Assembly (NCBI GenBank): GCA_035079385.1
Contig: JAVHKY010000030.1
Coordinates: 744,001 to 808,000 of the forward strand
Direction of reading: 5' to 3'
DNA: 64,000 nucleotides
From: Aspidiotus rigidus
Lineage: Eukaryota; Arthropoda; Insecta; Hemiptera; Diaspididae
A program made the position numbers and the translations under genes. Numbering within the stretch: the first letter of the stretch is position 1; each line of letters starts with the position of its first letter. The notes under the pieces are model-generated. The model was not told where the DNA came from. It ran no database searches and saw nothing but the letters and a program-made list of their open reading frames with translations. This document shows positions 23,257 through 35,225 of this stretch, one piece after another.

Positions 23257-23389
23257 CTCGAGCTCTCTTGGACGAACTCTGTTTACTCTGTGAGCTAGCC
23301 TCAATTGTTCTCAATTAAGTTGGACGAAGTAGGTTGCAAACGCTGTTGTTCTCCTTTATAGAGCCTTCTCGAACCTTCAAGACATGACG

Positions 23390-24860
23390 AACCCCTTGAG
23401 AGTAATTCTGATTTCCTGTAGACTGCTCAATTTTAGATTTTTCACATGCATTTTCAGCTAACCTGACATTCTCATAATTTCTATCTTCTCACCTTTTTCA
23501 GAATCCTTAAAACAGGCTCACTGTCCCAACAGAAGAGTGTTGCTTGAAGCTTTCTTTTCCTTATAACGTGCTTTTTTCGGCACAATTTTCCCTTTCAGTC
23601 AATCTCTCATGGCCTCTTGAACGAATATATTTGTTCTAATACTTCCTTCAAGACAATCCTTGTAAACACAGGGTATACCCAAAGAATGTTCAATATACGA
23701 GTACCAAGACTTCTCACTTTTTACGACATCGGAACTTTTCAGACAGACAGAAAAACGCTACCTCTTTTTGAACCTTTCATCTTTATAAAATGCCTTTATA
23801 TTCATTCAACTTTCCCTTTTAGTCGATTCCTCTTGGTTTCTTGAACGAATATTAGTCCCAATGCTACCTGCTAGGATATCTTCACATACACAGGGTGTTA
23901 CAAAGAAAATATGTTCTATAGAACCTGGCTTCTCATTTTTCAAGATATTAGGAATCCATTACCTCTTGCGAATCCTTTACCTCTTGCGGGAATCCTGAAA
24001 TAGGCTCACAGACTTCCCGTGGAGAAGCATCGACCCTTTCTTCTCTTTAAAATGCCTTTGTTTCCATCTATATTTCACTTTTAGTGGATTCTTCTAGGCC
24101 TCTTGAACGAATATTCGTCCCATCATTACTTGCAAATATACCTTTTACAAACACAGAGGGTCTACAAAAAAATAGTTCTATGGACCATGGCTTCTCACTT
24201 TTCAAGATCTTTTGGGGCAATCCAGAAATACGTGGTTTTGAAGAATAGATTGATACATTGTTAATTATAGTTATAGATGGTTAGCAGAAGATAAAAGATT
24301 ATAAGTTTTAGGCCATGAGAAACGGCGGAATAAACAGCACTTCGTTCATGAGCGCGATGGGTGAACTGTCATTAATCCTCTTATTAAGAGAGTTTAGAAG
24401 GATAACACAATGCTACATCCAAGGGTACCTTTGCATACTACATGCTGTCTATAAAAAATATGTTCTATAAACCATGGCTTATGACTTTTCAAGATATCAC
24501 AAATCCTTTTGGGGCAATCGTAAAACAGGCTTACGGAATCCCCGTACAGAAGCCTTTCTGCAGACAATCTCTCCTTGAACCTTCCTTCCCTTTAAACGCA
24601 TTTCGCTCTTGGCCGATTCTTCTAGGCCTCTTGAACGAGTAACTGTCACAATGCTACCTCCAAAGGTACCTTTGCATACTACAGGGTGTCTACAAAAAAT
24701 ATGTTCTACAGACCATGGCTTCACACTTTTCAAGGTATCACAAACCCCTTTACCTTTCACGAACACCCTATAAAACAGACTCACAGACCTCTACTTAAAC
24801 CTTTCTTTTCTTTAAACGCTCTATTTTCTGTTCACTTTTCCCTTTCACAAGCAATCTTGG
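23390..24860 (+). repeat. tandem repeat, units about 225-265 bp, interrupted
   Basis: GGCCTCTTGAACGAATA and variants recur at 23611, 23834, 24097 and 24625. Between them lie ACAGGGTGTCTACAAAAAAT, ATGTTCTATAGACCATGG and CACTTTTCAAGATAT. A foreign stretch at about 24233-24420 breaks the array. Open frames here are by-products. Confidence 0.75.
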
Positions 24861-27090
24861 CATGCACAGAATGTCCGCAGAGCATGAAAATATAGAAATA
24901 TAAAAATACATAACACGATTTTTAACCCAGTTACCATGACAATATGAAAAGAGTACAATTTTTTGTGCTTATCAAAACTTTATGAAATGATACACCTGAC
25001 AACTTCGAGAGAGGAACAAGGCTTGAAAAAATTTTGACCATTGTGACCGAGGATGGGAAAAAGAGCTCTAATTGGGCACGACCGAGGCTTTTAGAAGGGC
25101 TCTTCGAGGGCAAAATACCATTTTCTACCTTTCTGTGAGATTTTCATTGATAATCAACAAAAATGTAGAAAAAAATTGACAGGTAAGAAATTACAATCAT
25201 AAGGACATTTTTCCCTGTCCCTCATTCGTGACCCATTAGGACCCTCTTTTTTTTTTCTTTAATTCTCTGCTCATTCAGCTGTGTATGAGGAGGAAGGGTA
25301 GGGACCTCCGACCTATTCTAGAAACTTCGAGAAACTCTGCAGTAACTTGGAGATCGTTGAAATCGAAAAATGGTTTCCTAAACTCTTACTAAAAACCCCA
25401 CAAGTTTGTTCCATCTTTCCACCATGAAAGGTCAGTAATTCCTCAGACTTTCTACATAAAACTACCAGACAAACAGCTAGGGTGACATGTGCATTTTACC
25501 TTACGCGATACAAAGTCAGATAATTAATCAAGAGCGGGGATTTACTCCTACGTGTTTCGAAAACACGTATTTTCTGTCACTATTACATATTTTTATATAC
25601 GTATATACAACACTAAAAAGTAGCTTGCCGTTAGATTTAAGCCAAACATTTCGATCTTGGAAGCAGAAAAAAAAAGAAAAAAAAAAAAAAGGACGAGTGA
25701 AGGAAGTTTCATCTTCAGGCTCTATGTCGAGAATACATTATTTCATCGTTAACCGGTCCAAGAATGAACTCATTATTCATTTTTTCCCCGATATCTCAAA
25801 GATGTATTCGCCGGCCGAGCAACCGAAAAAAAAAATTTTAAAGCTGCTCTGCCGATGGCGATAGCGACATTTTATAATAGCGTATAAATTCGATTTGTAG
25901 AGTCGATTTGTTTTTCGTTTTACAGAAAAAAAAAAAAAAAGTAAGACACAGACAGAGCGTCTGGCACGTCAAAAATATACGCTAGTAGCCTATTAAATCG
26001 GATTTAAGAAAAAGTATTTTTCAACTAGAAGCTACATACAGATAATACGTAGTATATAGGATCACAAAAAGAACATCAGCCGTGAAGAAAAATATGAAAG
26101 AATAGTCGTGTATTCAAAATCGTATAAGTTGTATTGTATAGAATAAATTTTTATAAAAAAAAAGAAGGGAAAAAATGATACATCTTTCGTCTTCTTTCTT
26201 CAGATATTTTCGACTTTAAGCTGTTTAGTAATAATATCAAATATTGTAAAACGTGTTTTCCAATGATTTAACAGTTTTTTTCCGCCCCGACTTTCTCTCT
26301 CTCTCTCACTGTATTTTGTTGTGATATTTTCCACATAATGGGAATAAATTATTATACTGACGATGGAACGTATAATACACATGTGTAACCGGTCTTCTTT
26401 TCTTCTCATTTTCCCTTTCACTATTGCGCGTGTATGAGATGCCGAAGAAGCCACCCTACAACAGCTGTCATATTTATCAAACCAGTTTTTGGGTTAAAAA
26501 ATGATAAAAATTAGATTGGCGGGGGTGTAATTGTGATTTTTAAACCTTTTTTTTTTCCTTCTTCCTTCTCCTGTAAATTATATTCTCGTTTATAATTTCT
26601 TTGGAATATGTCGACGATGGAACGAAATAAATGACTGATACTGTATATATCGGCGGTGTAATATGCAGTTTCGGGGAAAAATAGGGAGGAAATGAATGAT
26701 TCCCTGACCATATTACGATGCGTAATTCGATGAAAAAAAATCGTGAAGGAATGCGAATCACAATACATAAGGTCCACAAAATTTCCTCTCATCGTACGGC
26801 TCGTGGCTGGTGGTCTTCAATGTCTTCAGAGAGAAATATTTTCACTCATGTGTACCATTCCTTCTACATCAACATTCACATTTACTTTAGCCACGTAAAT
26901 GAGTACGCATATAATTTCTCACAACCATTTTTTCCCTCTTTGCAATTTTTGGAAAAATATCTTAAATCCTGGCACCATTCTGAAGTCGGTTATACCCTGG
27001 ACGCCAGGAAAGCGGTAGTGGACACACAAGAATTTGTACAAGTTAGGACAACAAATTGACCGTGCCTTTTATTTCGGCTCCAATACATCA
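24861..27090. other. unique intronic sequence
   Basis: AT-rich with A-runs near 25668-25690 and 25925-25940. No gene or family recognised. Confidence 0.5.
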
Positions 27091-27094
27091 ACAA

Positions 27095-27245
27095 ACAATT
27101 GAAATACCTTACGACAAAATAATGACCACTTTCCTCGTGTGTCTTTGAATCGAATGGTCCAAGGGCCGAAACCGAAAAACTATATTCTGTTCAATCTCTA
27201 CAATCTCGTTTATTTTGAGGGTACCTGGCATTCGCCAAGACCATA
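27095..27245 (+). repeat. dispersed repeat, copy 2 of 2
   Basis: The counterpart of 22261-22465, same strand. It shares TTGAAATACC, TACGACAAAATAATGACC and GAGGGTACCTGGCATTCG. Confidence 0.5.
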
Positions 27246-27429
27246 CAAGCATATCCGCGAATTTATCTTAAATCTCGTGATGCTGTCGAAACTTCTCTCA
27301 TTGGTCCTATTTTCATCTTAACTCTCATACTTACCTGTTGACCTCTCCTCCTCGTTCCATAGCCATGTCGAGTCCTTCCTATTTCGATCCGACTTCCGAA
27401 TTTTTAGTCCATTGTGGGTCACCCATCAG

Positions 27430-28055
27430 TAAAGGATTTACAATCTACATCGAAATTTCAGGTACGCAATTTGATTAGGTTTCACAATCGAGGTACGAAA
27501 CGAGTCAACTTGACATTGAATTTTGAAGTGGATTAAAAATCGACGTCGACAACGCGTCGATCCGATCATAATAATTGCACTGGTCAAGTCTATATAATTA
27601 TGACTACTGACTCTCTCTGCAAAAAGTACTGTCATCAAACTCACAGAAGGCTTCAAGGCATGGGAAGGGAAGAGCGAGCAATACCCCCCCCTCACAAAAG
27701 AGTGGATAGAAAATAAAAAGATGGCTGATTTAGCAATAGGATGAACCTTCCGTGGAACTGTTTATCGACTACAGATCGATGTCGATTCAAAGTCAGACTT
27801 AGAATCGACGCGAAAAATTTTGGAGAAGTCTACCCGGAATCGACTTCATATCGACGTGCATTTCAGGTAGATTCAAAGACGATCAGCACACTTTCCCAAA
27901 AGAGTAAAAATTCACTGTTGATCGACGCGTGAGAGCAGCCGATTTCTGGTCGATAAAAGAATTTGAAGCAATCGACTCAAAACGACTCCACGCCGACGTC
28001 GATTTAAGATCGATCGGCATACATCTCCACAAAACTAAGAACTGACTGACAATTT
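27430..28055. repeat. satellite-like degenerate repeat (TTGACTTCAAAT family)
   Basis: ATCGACGTCGACAACGCGTC, CGATGTCGATTCAAAGTC and GAGAGCAGCCGATTTCTGG variants. More GC-rich and diverged than the 12.3-13.5 kb copy. Confidence 0.5.
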
Positions 28056-28057
28056 AG

Positions 28058-28426
28058 AAATTACGTGAGGCAATTTTTTTTTTTTTTTTTTTTGGGGGGG
28101 GGGGGGGGAGGGACTAGCCATGTCTCACCAAAACTCACGTGAGGGGGAGGACCAATTTTTTTCTCACACAAATATACATTCTAAAATATGACTAAACTGG
28201 CCTAAATTTTAATAAAAACTAGTCCTTTTTGAATAGGGGTATAAAATGCGATCAATAAAATTACGTTTTTTTAGTAGATAAACGCGATTAAGCACAGATA
28301 AACGTATTTAAAGCAAAAATACATATTTTGGAAAATCTCCGCGAGATGAGAGGGGAGGGAGAGGGTCAAGGCAAATCTCACGGTATCTGAGGTCGAAAAA
28401 TCACAAAAATCACCTCAAGTAATTTT
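28058..28426. mobile_element. TIR-bearing MITE, 369 bp, with T20G15 run
   Basis: Terminal inverted repeats AAATTACGTGAGG / CCTCAAGTAATTTT. The interior starts with a run of 20 T and 15 G (28074-28108) and is otherwise non-coding. No clear target duplication was found, so the superfamily is not assigned. Confidence 0.55.
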
Positions 28427-28854
28427 ATGGACACCCCCTATTAACTCCGTACGTCATCCAGGAATACAAATCGGCTTGAAATCGACGCAAGAGAGAATCG
28501 CGATCTGAACTCAACCTGTTATGAATGTTGACGTATGTATCGATTTCAACGATAGATCGACCCAATTTCGACCAAGGCTTCGATGAAAGAAGTGAATTCT
28601 TGCTGTGGAGGTGAATTTCGAGATAAAGTAAGGAAGGTTGAGAAAGGATGAGAAATAAGAAGAAGAAAAATATAGAAGAGATACGTAAAGGATTGGGGTA
28701 GGTTAGGGGAAGGTTAAGATACATGTGCTGAATTAATTTTACTCATCGTTAAACGAATCCGTTCCTTAAGGTTACGGCTATCCATCATAAACGAAAAAAC
28801 GAATACACTACAGGGAGAGTAAACAAATGCAAACCGCAGAAAATAAAAACGAAG

Positions 28855-28890
28855 GGAGCGCTTTCGGTTAAACAACCATCTTCAAACCTG
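28855..28890 (-). ncRNA. hammerhead-ribozyme-like motif in PLE-B tail
   Basis: The minus strand reads TTGAAGA (C3 changed to T), stem II GGTT-GTTT-AACC, GAAA, the palindrome AGCGCT and then C at the cleavage position. AGG before the core and CCT after it could give a 3-bp stem I. It lies between the endonuclease stop and the inverted repeat. Confidence 0.55.
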
Positions 28891-28930
28891 AAATGAAAGC
28901 AACTGACGAACGAATGAGAAGGAAGAGGTA

Positions 28931-29470
28931 TTAAGATCGTCCGAACGAGAAATCACGGTGTGAATCATAAACCTGTTCGATCAAGCCATCTTCCGGAATA
29001 TACGAGTTGAGTATAGTGATACCGTCAGTGTTGAGGTGACGCAGTATCTCTATATTCTCGAGGGCGATACGTTTACGGTAGGAATTCTCCTTATGGAGGA
29101 GCTTTTCGGATCCCTCGCGGAAACTGTGGCCACTGTTAATCAAATGATCAGCGAAAGCTGACTCCCCTAAGCGTCCCTTCTTCCAAGACTTCAGGTGCTC
29201 AGCTACTCTAACTTTCATCTGGCGGCTGGTCTCACCAATATAAAAGCCTCCACAATCCTCACATTCCATCTTATATTCAGGAGATCAAAAAATTCCTGAA
29301 GCTCATTGTGAGGAATGTTAGCTCTGATGAGTAGCTCACCCATCCGCTGGATAGTAGCAGCCTTAGGAATATTTGGAAACAAACCAACAACATCAAACGA
29401 GCAGATGGTCGTCCCTGGGGGAAGGCTTACATCCCTGAGGACGTCGGTTAAAGAGGCCGAATTCAAGACC
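28931..29470 (-). pseudogene. PLE-B RT fragment joined to intact-looking GIY-YIG endonuclease
   Basis: On the minus strand, an RT segment with motif A (TTICSFDVVGLFPNIPKAAT) spans about 29466-29280. A deletion removes the palm, YVDD box and thumb. The frame then changes to a complete-looking 112-residue endonuclease (29269-28931): Cys pair in CEDCGGFYIGETSRQMKVRV, then EHLKSWKKG, FADHLINSGHSF and C-terminal EDGLIEQVYDSHRDF. In PLEs the RT and GIY-YIG domains act together in target-primed insertion; here the missing palm makes it inactive. Confidence 0.85.
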
Positions 29471-29564
29471 GAATGAGGAGACTTTGTTTTTATTTTCTGC
29501 GGTTTGCATTTGTTTACTCTCCCTGTAGTGTATTCGTTTTTTCGTTTATGTTTTTACTCATCGT

Positions 29565-29999
29565 ATCTAATAAAAATAGCGCAAAAAGGGTCAAGAAAAA
29601 AGTAGACGAGTCGTTCTTTTGCATTTTGGTTACTATTTTCCCTCAACAGTGAACTTTCCATGAATGAGTCCCCTGTCTGCTGGATGTTGCACCGTACGGT
29701 ATCGAATTGTGGTTCTCCAGAGGTCCGAAGGTCCGACCTGGTAGGGAAGATCGAAGTTTTCTTTGGTTTTTTTTTTTTTTTCTTCTTTTTCGATATAAAC
29801 ACAAGCCAAAAGCCCGTTCTATTTCTCAATCTTTTTCTCAACATCTTCTTGTTCTTTCTAAGTTTCCAATTTGATTCTGGAACGATCTTCCGTCAAACAT
29901 TTTTCTCCCGATAAATCTTTTTACGTACACCCGGAGAAGTTCTTGAATTTTTGATTAGCTCACTACTTTCAGAACAATACTTCTGTATCAATTTGTAAA
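29565..29999. other. unique intronic sequence
   Basis: A T-run at about 29767-29780; no gene recognised. Confidence 0.4.
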
Positions 30000-30560
30000 A
30001 ACAAATCCTCCAGAATATTTTTTTAAAAATTATTTTTAAATAATTTTTTTATTAATTGATTTTTTTATATTTTTAAAATTTAACTTATTTACGAATTAAT
30101 AAAATTGGAAATATTAATAATAAATTTTTATTTAATATCATTATTAGAGAAATGAAATTTAATTAAAATATAAAAATAAACAATATTGAAAATATAAAAA
30201 ATGAAATAAAATTACTCTTTATTTTCATAATAATTAATAATTATTAAATGATGAACAAAATCATTAATTATTTAATTGAAATCTTGAGATTTTTTTTTTT
30301 GTAATAATTTTAATAATTAAAATTAAATTAGTTGTTAATTCATCATTAAAATTTTCAATTTATTTTATTTGATAATATTTACATCTTTTTTTTTTTAGGA
30401 TTAATAGTCCATTAAATTTATGATTTTTTAGTGAAGTGTATTCTTTTTCTTTTATAGTCAAAACTTTACAAGTTTACACAGAATTTCAATCATATTATTA
30501 GTATTTTTTCAATTCTAATTTTCCATAAATAATTTCTGAACCTTTCTTTTATAGCTTAAA
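30000..30560. other. extremely AT-rich island
   Basis: About 500 bp composed almost only of A and T words (AATTTTTTTATTAATTGATT, TTAATAATTAAAATTAAATT). It has markedly fewer G/C and CpG than its flanks. I could read no mitochondrial protein in it, so origin is open. Confidence 0.55.
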
Positions 30561-30659
30561 AATGTTGAATCTCTGCATTTTCCTTTCTTAGCCAGATACC
30601 CTAGCCTCGAAATCAAACGTTTCGGTTTTAAAATTACACTTCAAAATTTGAATTGATAA

Positions 30660-30935
30660 AAAAGGGGTTACTGTACATCGACTCTAGTTTGACGTTGATT
30701 TATTGTCGATTTAAAGGAAAAACTAAAAATCAATTCTCAATTGACTTAACAGAGCAGTTGATTTCAGGTGAAAACAAAATGAAGAGGTGGAATTAGAATC
30801 GACTTTGTATCGAAATTGATTTGAAGTCAAATTGACTTGGAACCGACCCAACAGAGCAATTGATTTCAGGCGGATGAAAAATTTGCAGAAGTGGACTCGA
30901 AATTGACAAGCCTGATATCGACTCTAATTCTTGAA
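30660..30935. repeat. satellite-like degenerate repeat (TTGACTTCAAAT family)
   Basis: CAACAGAGCAATTGATTTCAGG, ATTGACTTGGAACCGACCC and AGTGGACTCGAAATTGACAAG are clear family words. Confidence 0.55.
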
Positions 30936-33540
30936 TGTCCCGTCCGTGTGGGCGCACACCTTTTCAATTCAGCCCTATTTGCCTCGGCCGTTAAGAAAAG
31001 CAAAGATCGAAGGGAAGATGCAACGCTTCCCTTGATGCCGATCGATCTCAACCTACGTGGGCGGTACCCAGAAAAAGGATAAATGCTCAGAAAAATCAGT
31101 CCTGCGAACGCACGGAATCGAATTTCTTACTATAGATAATCTCAGTTTGTGAGCAATATATGATAGAGCAATTTCACAACAAATTCTTAAAACTTATTTT
31201 ACAGCTTCAATAACACGCGTGTAGAATGAAAGCATATTACATACCGAGGTTTGCAAAGTGAGAATCCATGTATGGGAACGAACACCAAATTTCTTTTATT
31301 ACAAACTTATCTTACAAAATGAAAAACTGAACGCGAATAAGTCCTACTGAGATAATCTTCGGTGAGTGTATGATTGACACACTCGTCCACTACACTCAAT
31401 CTACTTTATGTATACTAATGTTTCTTCTTCCAAAAAGATAGTTAAGGCGAGAATTTGATGGACATTCACTTATTCTCGAGGACCGGAATGTAATATTCAT
31501 GAACATTCTGCCGTGCGACAATCAAATCTTACGTAAGAAAATGAAATTCGTATCGAGAACAAATACACGTTAAAGTTCCTTTCGTGCCGATAAAATTTTC
31601 CAAAGAAACTTGAAAGATATTCTTGGATTCTTGGAAATCCTATATAATGTCGAAATAATTACAAGTCTCGTCGGCGAGTTCTAAAATAATTAATGGATGG
31701 ACGAATGACAGAAGAGGGTGAGGAGCGAAGAGAGGATAAAATTTAATTTTCATCGCGTAGTAATTAGCGTCAGTTCATATTTCGCGATTCACTTCTTGAA
31801 AACCATAAAAGGTTTCGTTTCAACTACTCTCTGATATACCCTCTCCAATATTACAAGAAATATTAACCTTTTACTTCGTCATCTAAGGTTTCGTAATCCT
31901 TTCGATTTTCCTTTCTACTTTTTTTCCTTCTTTTCTCTTTACCTTTTTTCCCCCCTTTTATTAATAATTATCGTCGATCGCTGTACCGCGCACTCTGCTT
32001 CACGAGTTTTTCGCATTATCATTTCCTACACCCCTTTTTTTGTACATTTTCTTCAAAAATATGTAGACGGCGACGAGGGAAAAAATGACGAAACGACGGT
32101 ATTTTCTGAAAGAATGCTTCAGACCGAGCAAAGTATTATACATATTTTTATGTATACGCACAAGATGCTGTTTTTTTTTACCCTTTCAACGACGACGACG
32201 CTCGTTTACATTATTTTTGTATAGTCGTTTAACCTGCGTACACCTTCTCCGCAAATACGGAGTACATCTTCTTTAAAAAAAAAAAAAAAAAGTCTACCCT
32301 TCTTCGTCGGCTCGCTATTTCGAGGTAAATAAACGAGGGCGCGTTCGAAAACCAAATTATATGCAGCTGAGCATGCAAAAGGTAACGCAAATATTTGATT
32401 AAAAACCGGTTTAAAATCCGAGTAGCGGCGAGAAGTAATAACTTCACGTTACGTTAAGGTCGGGTCGGTTAATTGAAAAACACATCGGCCCATTTGAACT
32501 TCGCTGAATCTAGATATGGCACGAAATGCACTGTAGGCATAATTTACTTACGTCGTCCTTTCACTCGGACATCGACTTCTTATTCTCGAATAAGATATAA
32601 GAATAGGGCCGCGAAAATAGAGGAAGAAAGCTTCAATAGAAAGGACCACTTTATTAGAGATATTGATGGAAGGACAGGAGTGCAATTTTCTTGATTTCGC
32701 AAGCTTTTTCGGGCTATGAGCTCGATAACGATCTTCTGAGATCGGTTGAGGTGGGCGAATGTGAAGAAATTCTTCGTATTGGGCGATAGAGGAAATTTTA
32801 CCGAGACTCTTGTCTTCTCTTGTGAACGCCCGGAAAGAGATCGACTACGGCTCCGCGGTATGAGTGCAGGAATCCACGCTGTGTTCGGCAATAAGAAAAA
32901 TCTTACCGAGAAGCTTGTCTTCTGTCGCGTCGAGGACTCCTGCACTTGATCAGAGCACGTAAATGTAGGGAAATCACCCCAGGCAATAATAGGAGCGTGA
33001 AAAGAAACGAAGAATCAGAGAATTTTCGGCACAATGGCCAATACGACACAGCAAAATAATAAAAGTTAGGAAATGGACAGCACACGTTGGAGTCGAGATT
33101 GCCTAAAATCGCATTGGGTTATACACCAACGTCCAAAAACGAAATAGAGGAAGACCTGAAAGGAAACTGATCGATACATTGGATTCCAGCTCAGCTTTCT
33201 CGACGCCGACGAGCCAATAGGCCCATCGCGGGGAAAAGGACACAACCATATGAAACAGAATTAGACAAGAGAGCCGATAGAACGCCGATGAGTCACCTAA
33301 TGGACACTTTCTAACCAAGCCAGATAAGGTAAGTGTTGTCTTCTTCTTTATCAACCTCGCAGTCGTCACCGATGATTGGAGGGGAAGGGAGGAGGTGATC
33401 ACGACTGTTCTGCTGCACCAAAACTAGTTCAACCCTATCCTCTCGCCACTGCTACTGATACGCCGAGAAGACTTTATCAAGGACGTACTTCCTGTACTAG
33501 ATGGTAGCAAATCTCAAGTTCTCAACGGAACCTCTACTCA
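30936..33540. other. unique intronic sequence
   Basis: No gene recognised. It includes a duplicated CTTCGT..TTACCGAG..CTTGTCTTCT(C/G)T segment near 32770-32825 and 32880-32930, and an A-run at 32275-32290. Confidence 0.45.
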
Positions 33541-33549
33541 AACTGAATT

Positions 33550-34950
33550 GGGTGGTCTTTGCTAATGTCAAACTGGTGACCGGTCTCAATTAAATGCTCT
33601 GCGTAGGTGGACTTTCTAGTTCTTAGGTTCGTATCAAAAGCCTTCTTATACTCACTAAGCGGACGGAGAAGTTTCGCTCATTCGCCCCTATGTAGAGCGC
33701 CGGGTAATCGGGACTTCCTTAGGCGGGGAAGAGGAATTTTTGGGGGAACCCAAGTCGACACCTAAAGCCGGACTTGAGTCTATGTCAGCCAAGCCTTTTG
33801 AGAAGAAATTACCCAAATAGGAAAGGCGAATCCATTTGAAGTTTTTGAGGGTAAGGGGGCACCTCGACAAAAACGTCAGTTAGCTGAAGTAGAAAGCAAT
33901 AAACCGTTTTAAGGATCCTTTACCCCAACGCGAGACTGTAAAACCTGATGAATATGAAAAAAAGAGCTTCTTCTAGTGCTCGTACGGCAAACTTACCAAA
34001 CATTGGTGAAATGTTATATTCTAGGTTCTCGACAGATGCATCAAGTCAATAACTCATGATTTATCAGAAATTTCAGTTGAATATTCATCACCACCAACAG
34101 ATAGTGAATGATAATTTATGAACTCCACACTTTCCTAAGGCGGGGCGAGAGGGATCTTTGAGGGGAACCCAAGTCGACACCTAAAGCGCGGAGCTTATAA
34201 TAGACTCGAAAAAGCAAAACTATTATTTTCCAACATACTTAATGAGTGAAATAAATCTAAAAAATGCTCCTAATCTTATAACTACGCATTTTTTTTAGGA
34301 AAAAAAGAAATAAAAAAAACAGTGCGCAAAAATCTTCCAGAAATTCAGATCTTCGAAATCAATTAGTAATCGAAAAAACTATTAACAACGATGAAAACAA
34401 CCTCATTAACGATCGTACGCCGTCAACTCCACTTCAAGTAACATCATCTTGGGGTAATTAGCTGCTTCAAGTCGCATCATCCCAACTCTCGCATTGGGGT
34501 AATTAAGAACCGCGTTCCAGTCTAGCCTGAAAACTGTATATTGCTCTTAGTGATAAGCTTCTGCGTCGGGCCAAGGTCTTCATTAGAAGGAGAGACACGA
34601 GGCGGTGTATCACAGAAATCTAAGGGTGTCTTGGATGACAAAAGGAACTGGTAACGATGTGAAGATCTGTGAAAGTGGGCTTCCTTTAAATGCCACATTC
34701 GCGTGTACAAGGAGTGAGATAAATGCCGAAATCGATAAGATTGATAAATGAAATTGATGCTGGGGTAAGAGACATTACAGTACGAAAAGAACTCATGCGA
34801 GGCGTCCTCAGGACCGACATCATCGTTATATCGACACGAATAGATTATGCGTCTAGCCCAGCGTAGAAGGCCTGCTCCTCCAAAAGTTTATGAAAAGGTT
34901 ACCGATAAGGAAACCTAATGGGGAGCCAAGAAGAACTCCAACACCGTTCT
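33550..34950 (-). pseudogene. PLE-D remnant: RT palm and GIY-YIG endonuclease, broken
   Basis: Minus strand, in order: RT motif B-like LLGSPLGFLIGNLFINF near 34940-34880. Next is RYNDDVGPEDASHEFF, where the YVDD box reads YNDD (34830-34770). Then NVSYPSINFIYQS, the sequence up to 34522, an interrupted stretch, and an endonuclease with YPALYIGANERNFSVRLSEY then STYAEHLIETGHQFDIS (33715-33550). This is the PLE order, but the sequence differs from PLE-A and PLE-B, so I treat it as a separate family. Stops, frameshifts and YVDD to YNDD indicate loss of function. No ribozyme-like core was seen after it. Confidence 0.6.
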
Positions 34951-35225
34951 ATGTTCACGATGAGAAATTGGTGGGTGCCCCGTGGCGGGTCAAGACAGGT
35001 AAACGTACGAAAATTCTAGCCGTACTAAAGGATGCGATGTGAATTTACAAAGATTCTTCTTCCGTTGCTAATTCGAAACAAGGAATCGGTCTTGTCATCG
35101 TTTTAGTCAAAGAGGGACGGAATACAAAACTTCTCGTCGTGAACCTCCTGAAATGCTTTGGAGGTGTACCGGGGGAGAAGCTTATTTTTTCCATGAATTC
35201 ACGATGGAAGCCCCCCCCCCCCCAT

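Larger units (their letters stand above)
28737..29564 (-). mobile_element. PLE-B copy with inverted terminal repeats and 13-bp target duplication
   Basis: Exact duplication TTTTACTCATCGT at 28737-28749 and 29552-29564. Inside is an exact 65-bp inverted repeat (28786-28850 and 29486-29550; contains ACTACAGGGAGAGTAAACAA). A 36-bp extension separates the left duplication from its arm. This matches the known architecture of Penelope copies with inverted pLTRs plus a one-sided extension of some 30-40 bp. The interior is a truncated RT fused to the endonuclease. Confidence 0.9.

Noticed and set aside
30000..30560. Nuclear copy of mitochondrial DNA
   Set aside because: Composition fits but no mitochondrial protein or rRNA could be read; kept only as an AT-rich island.
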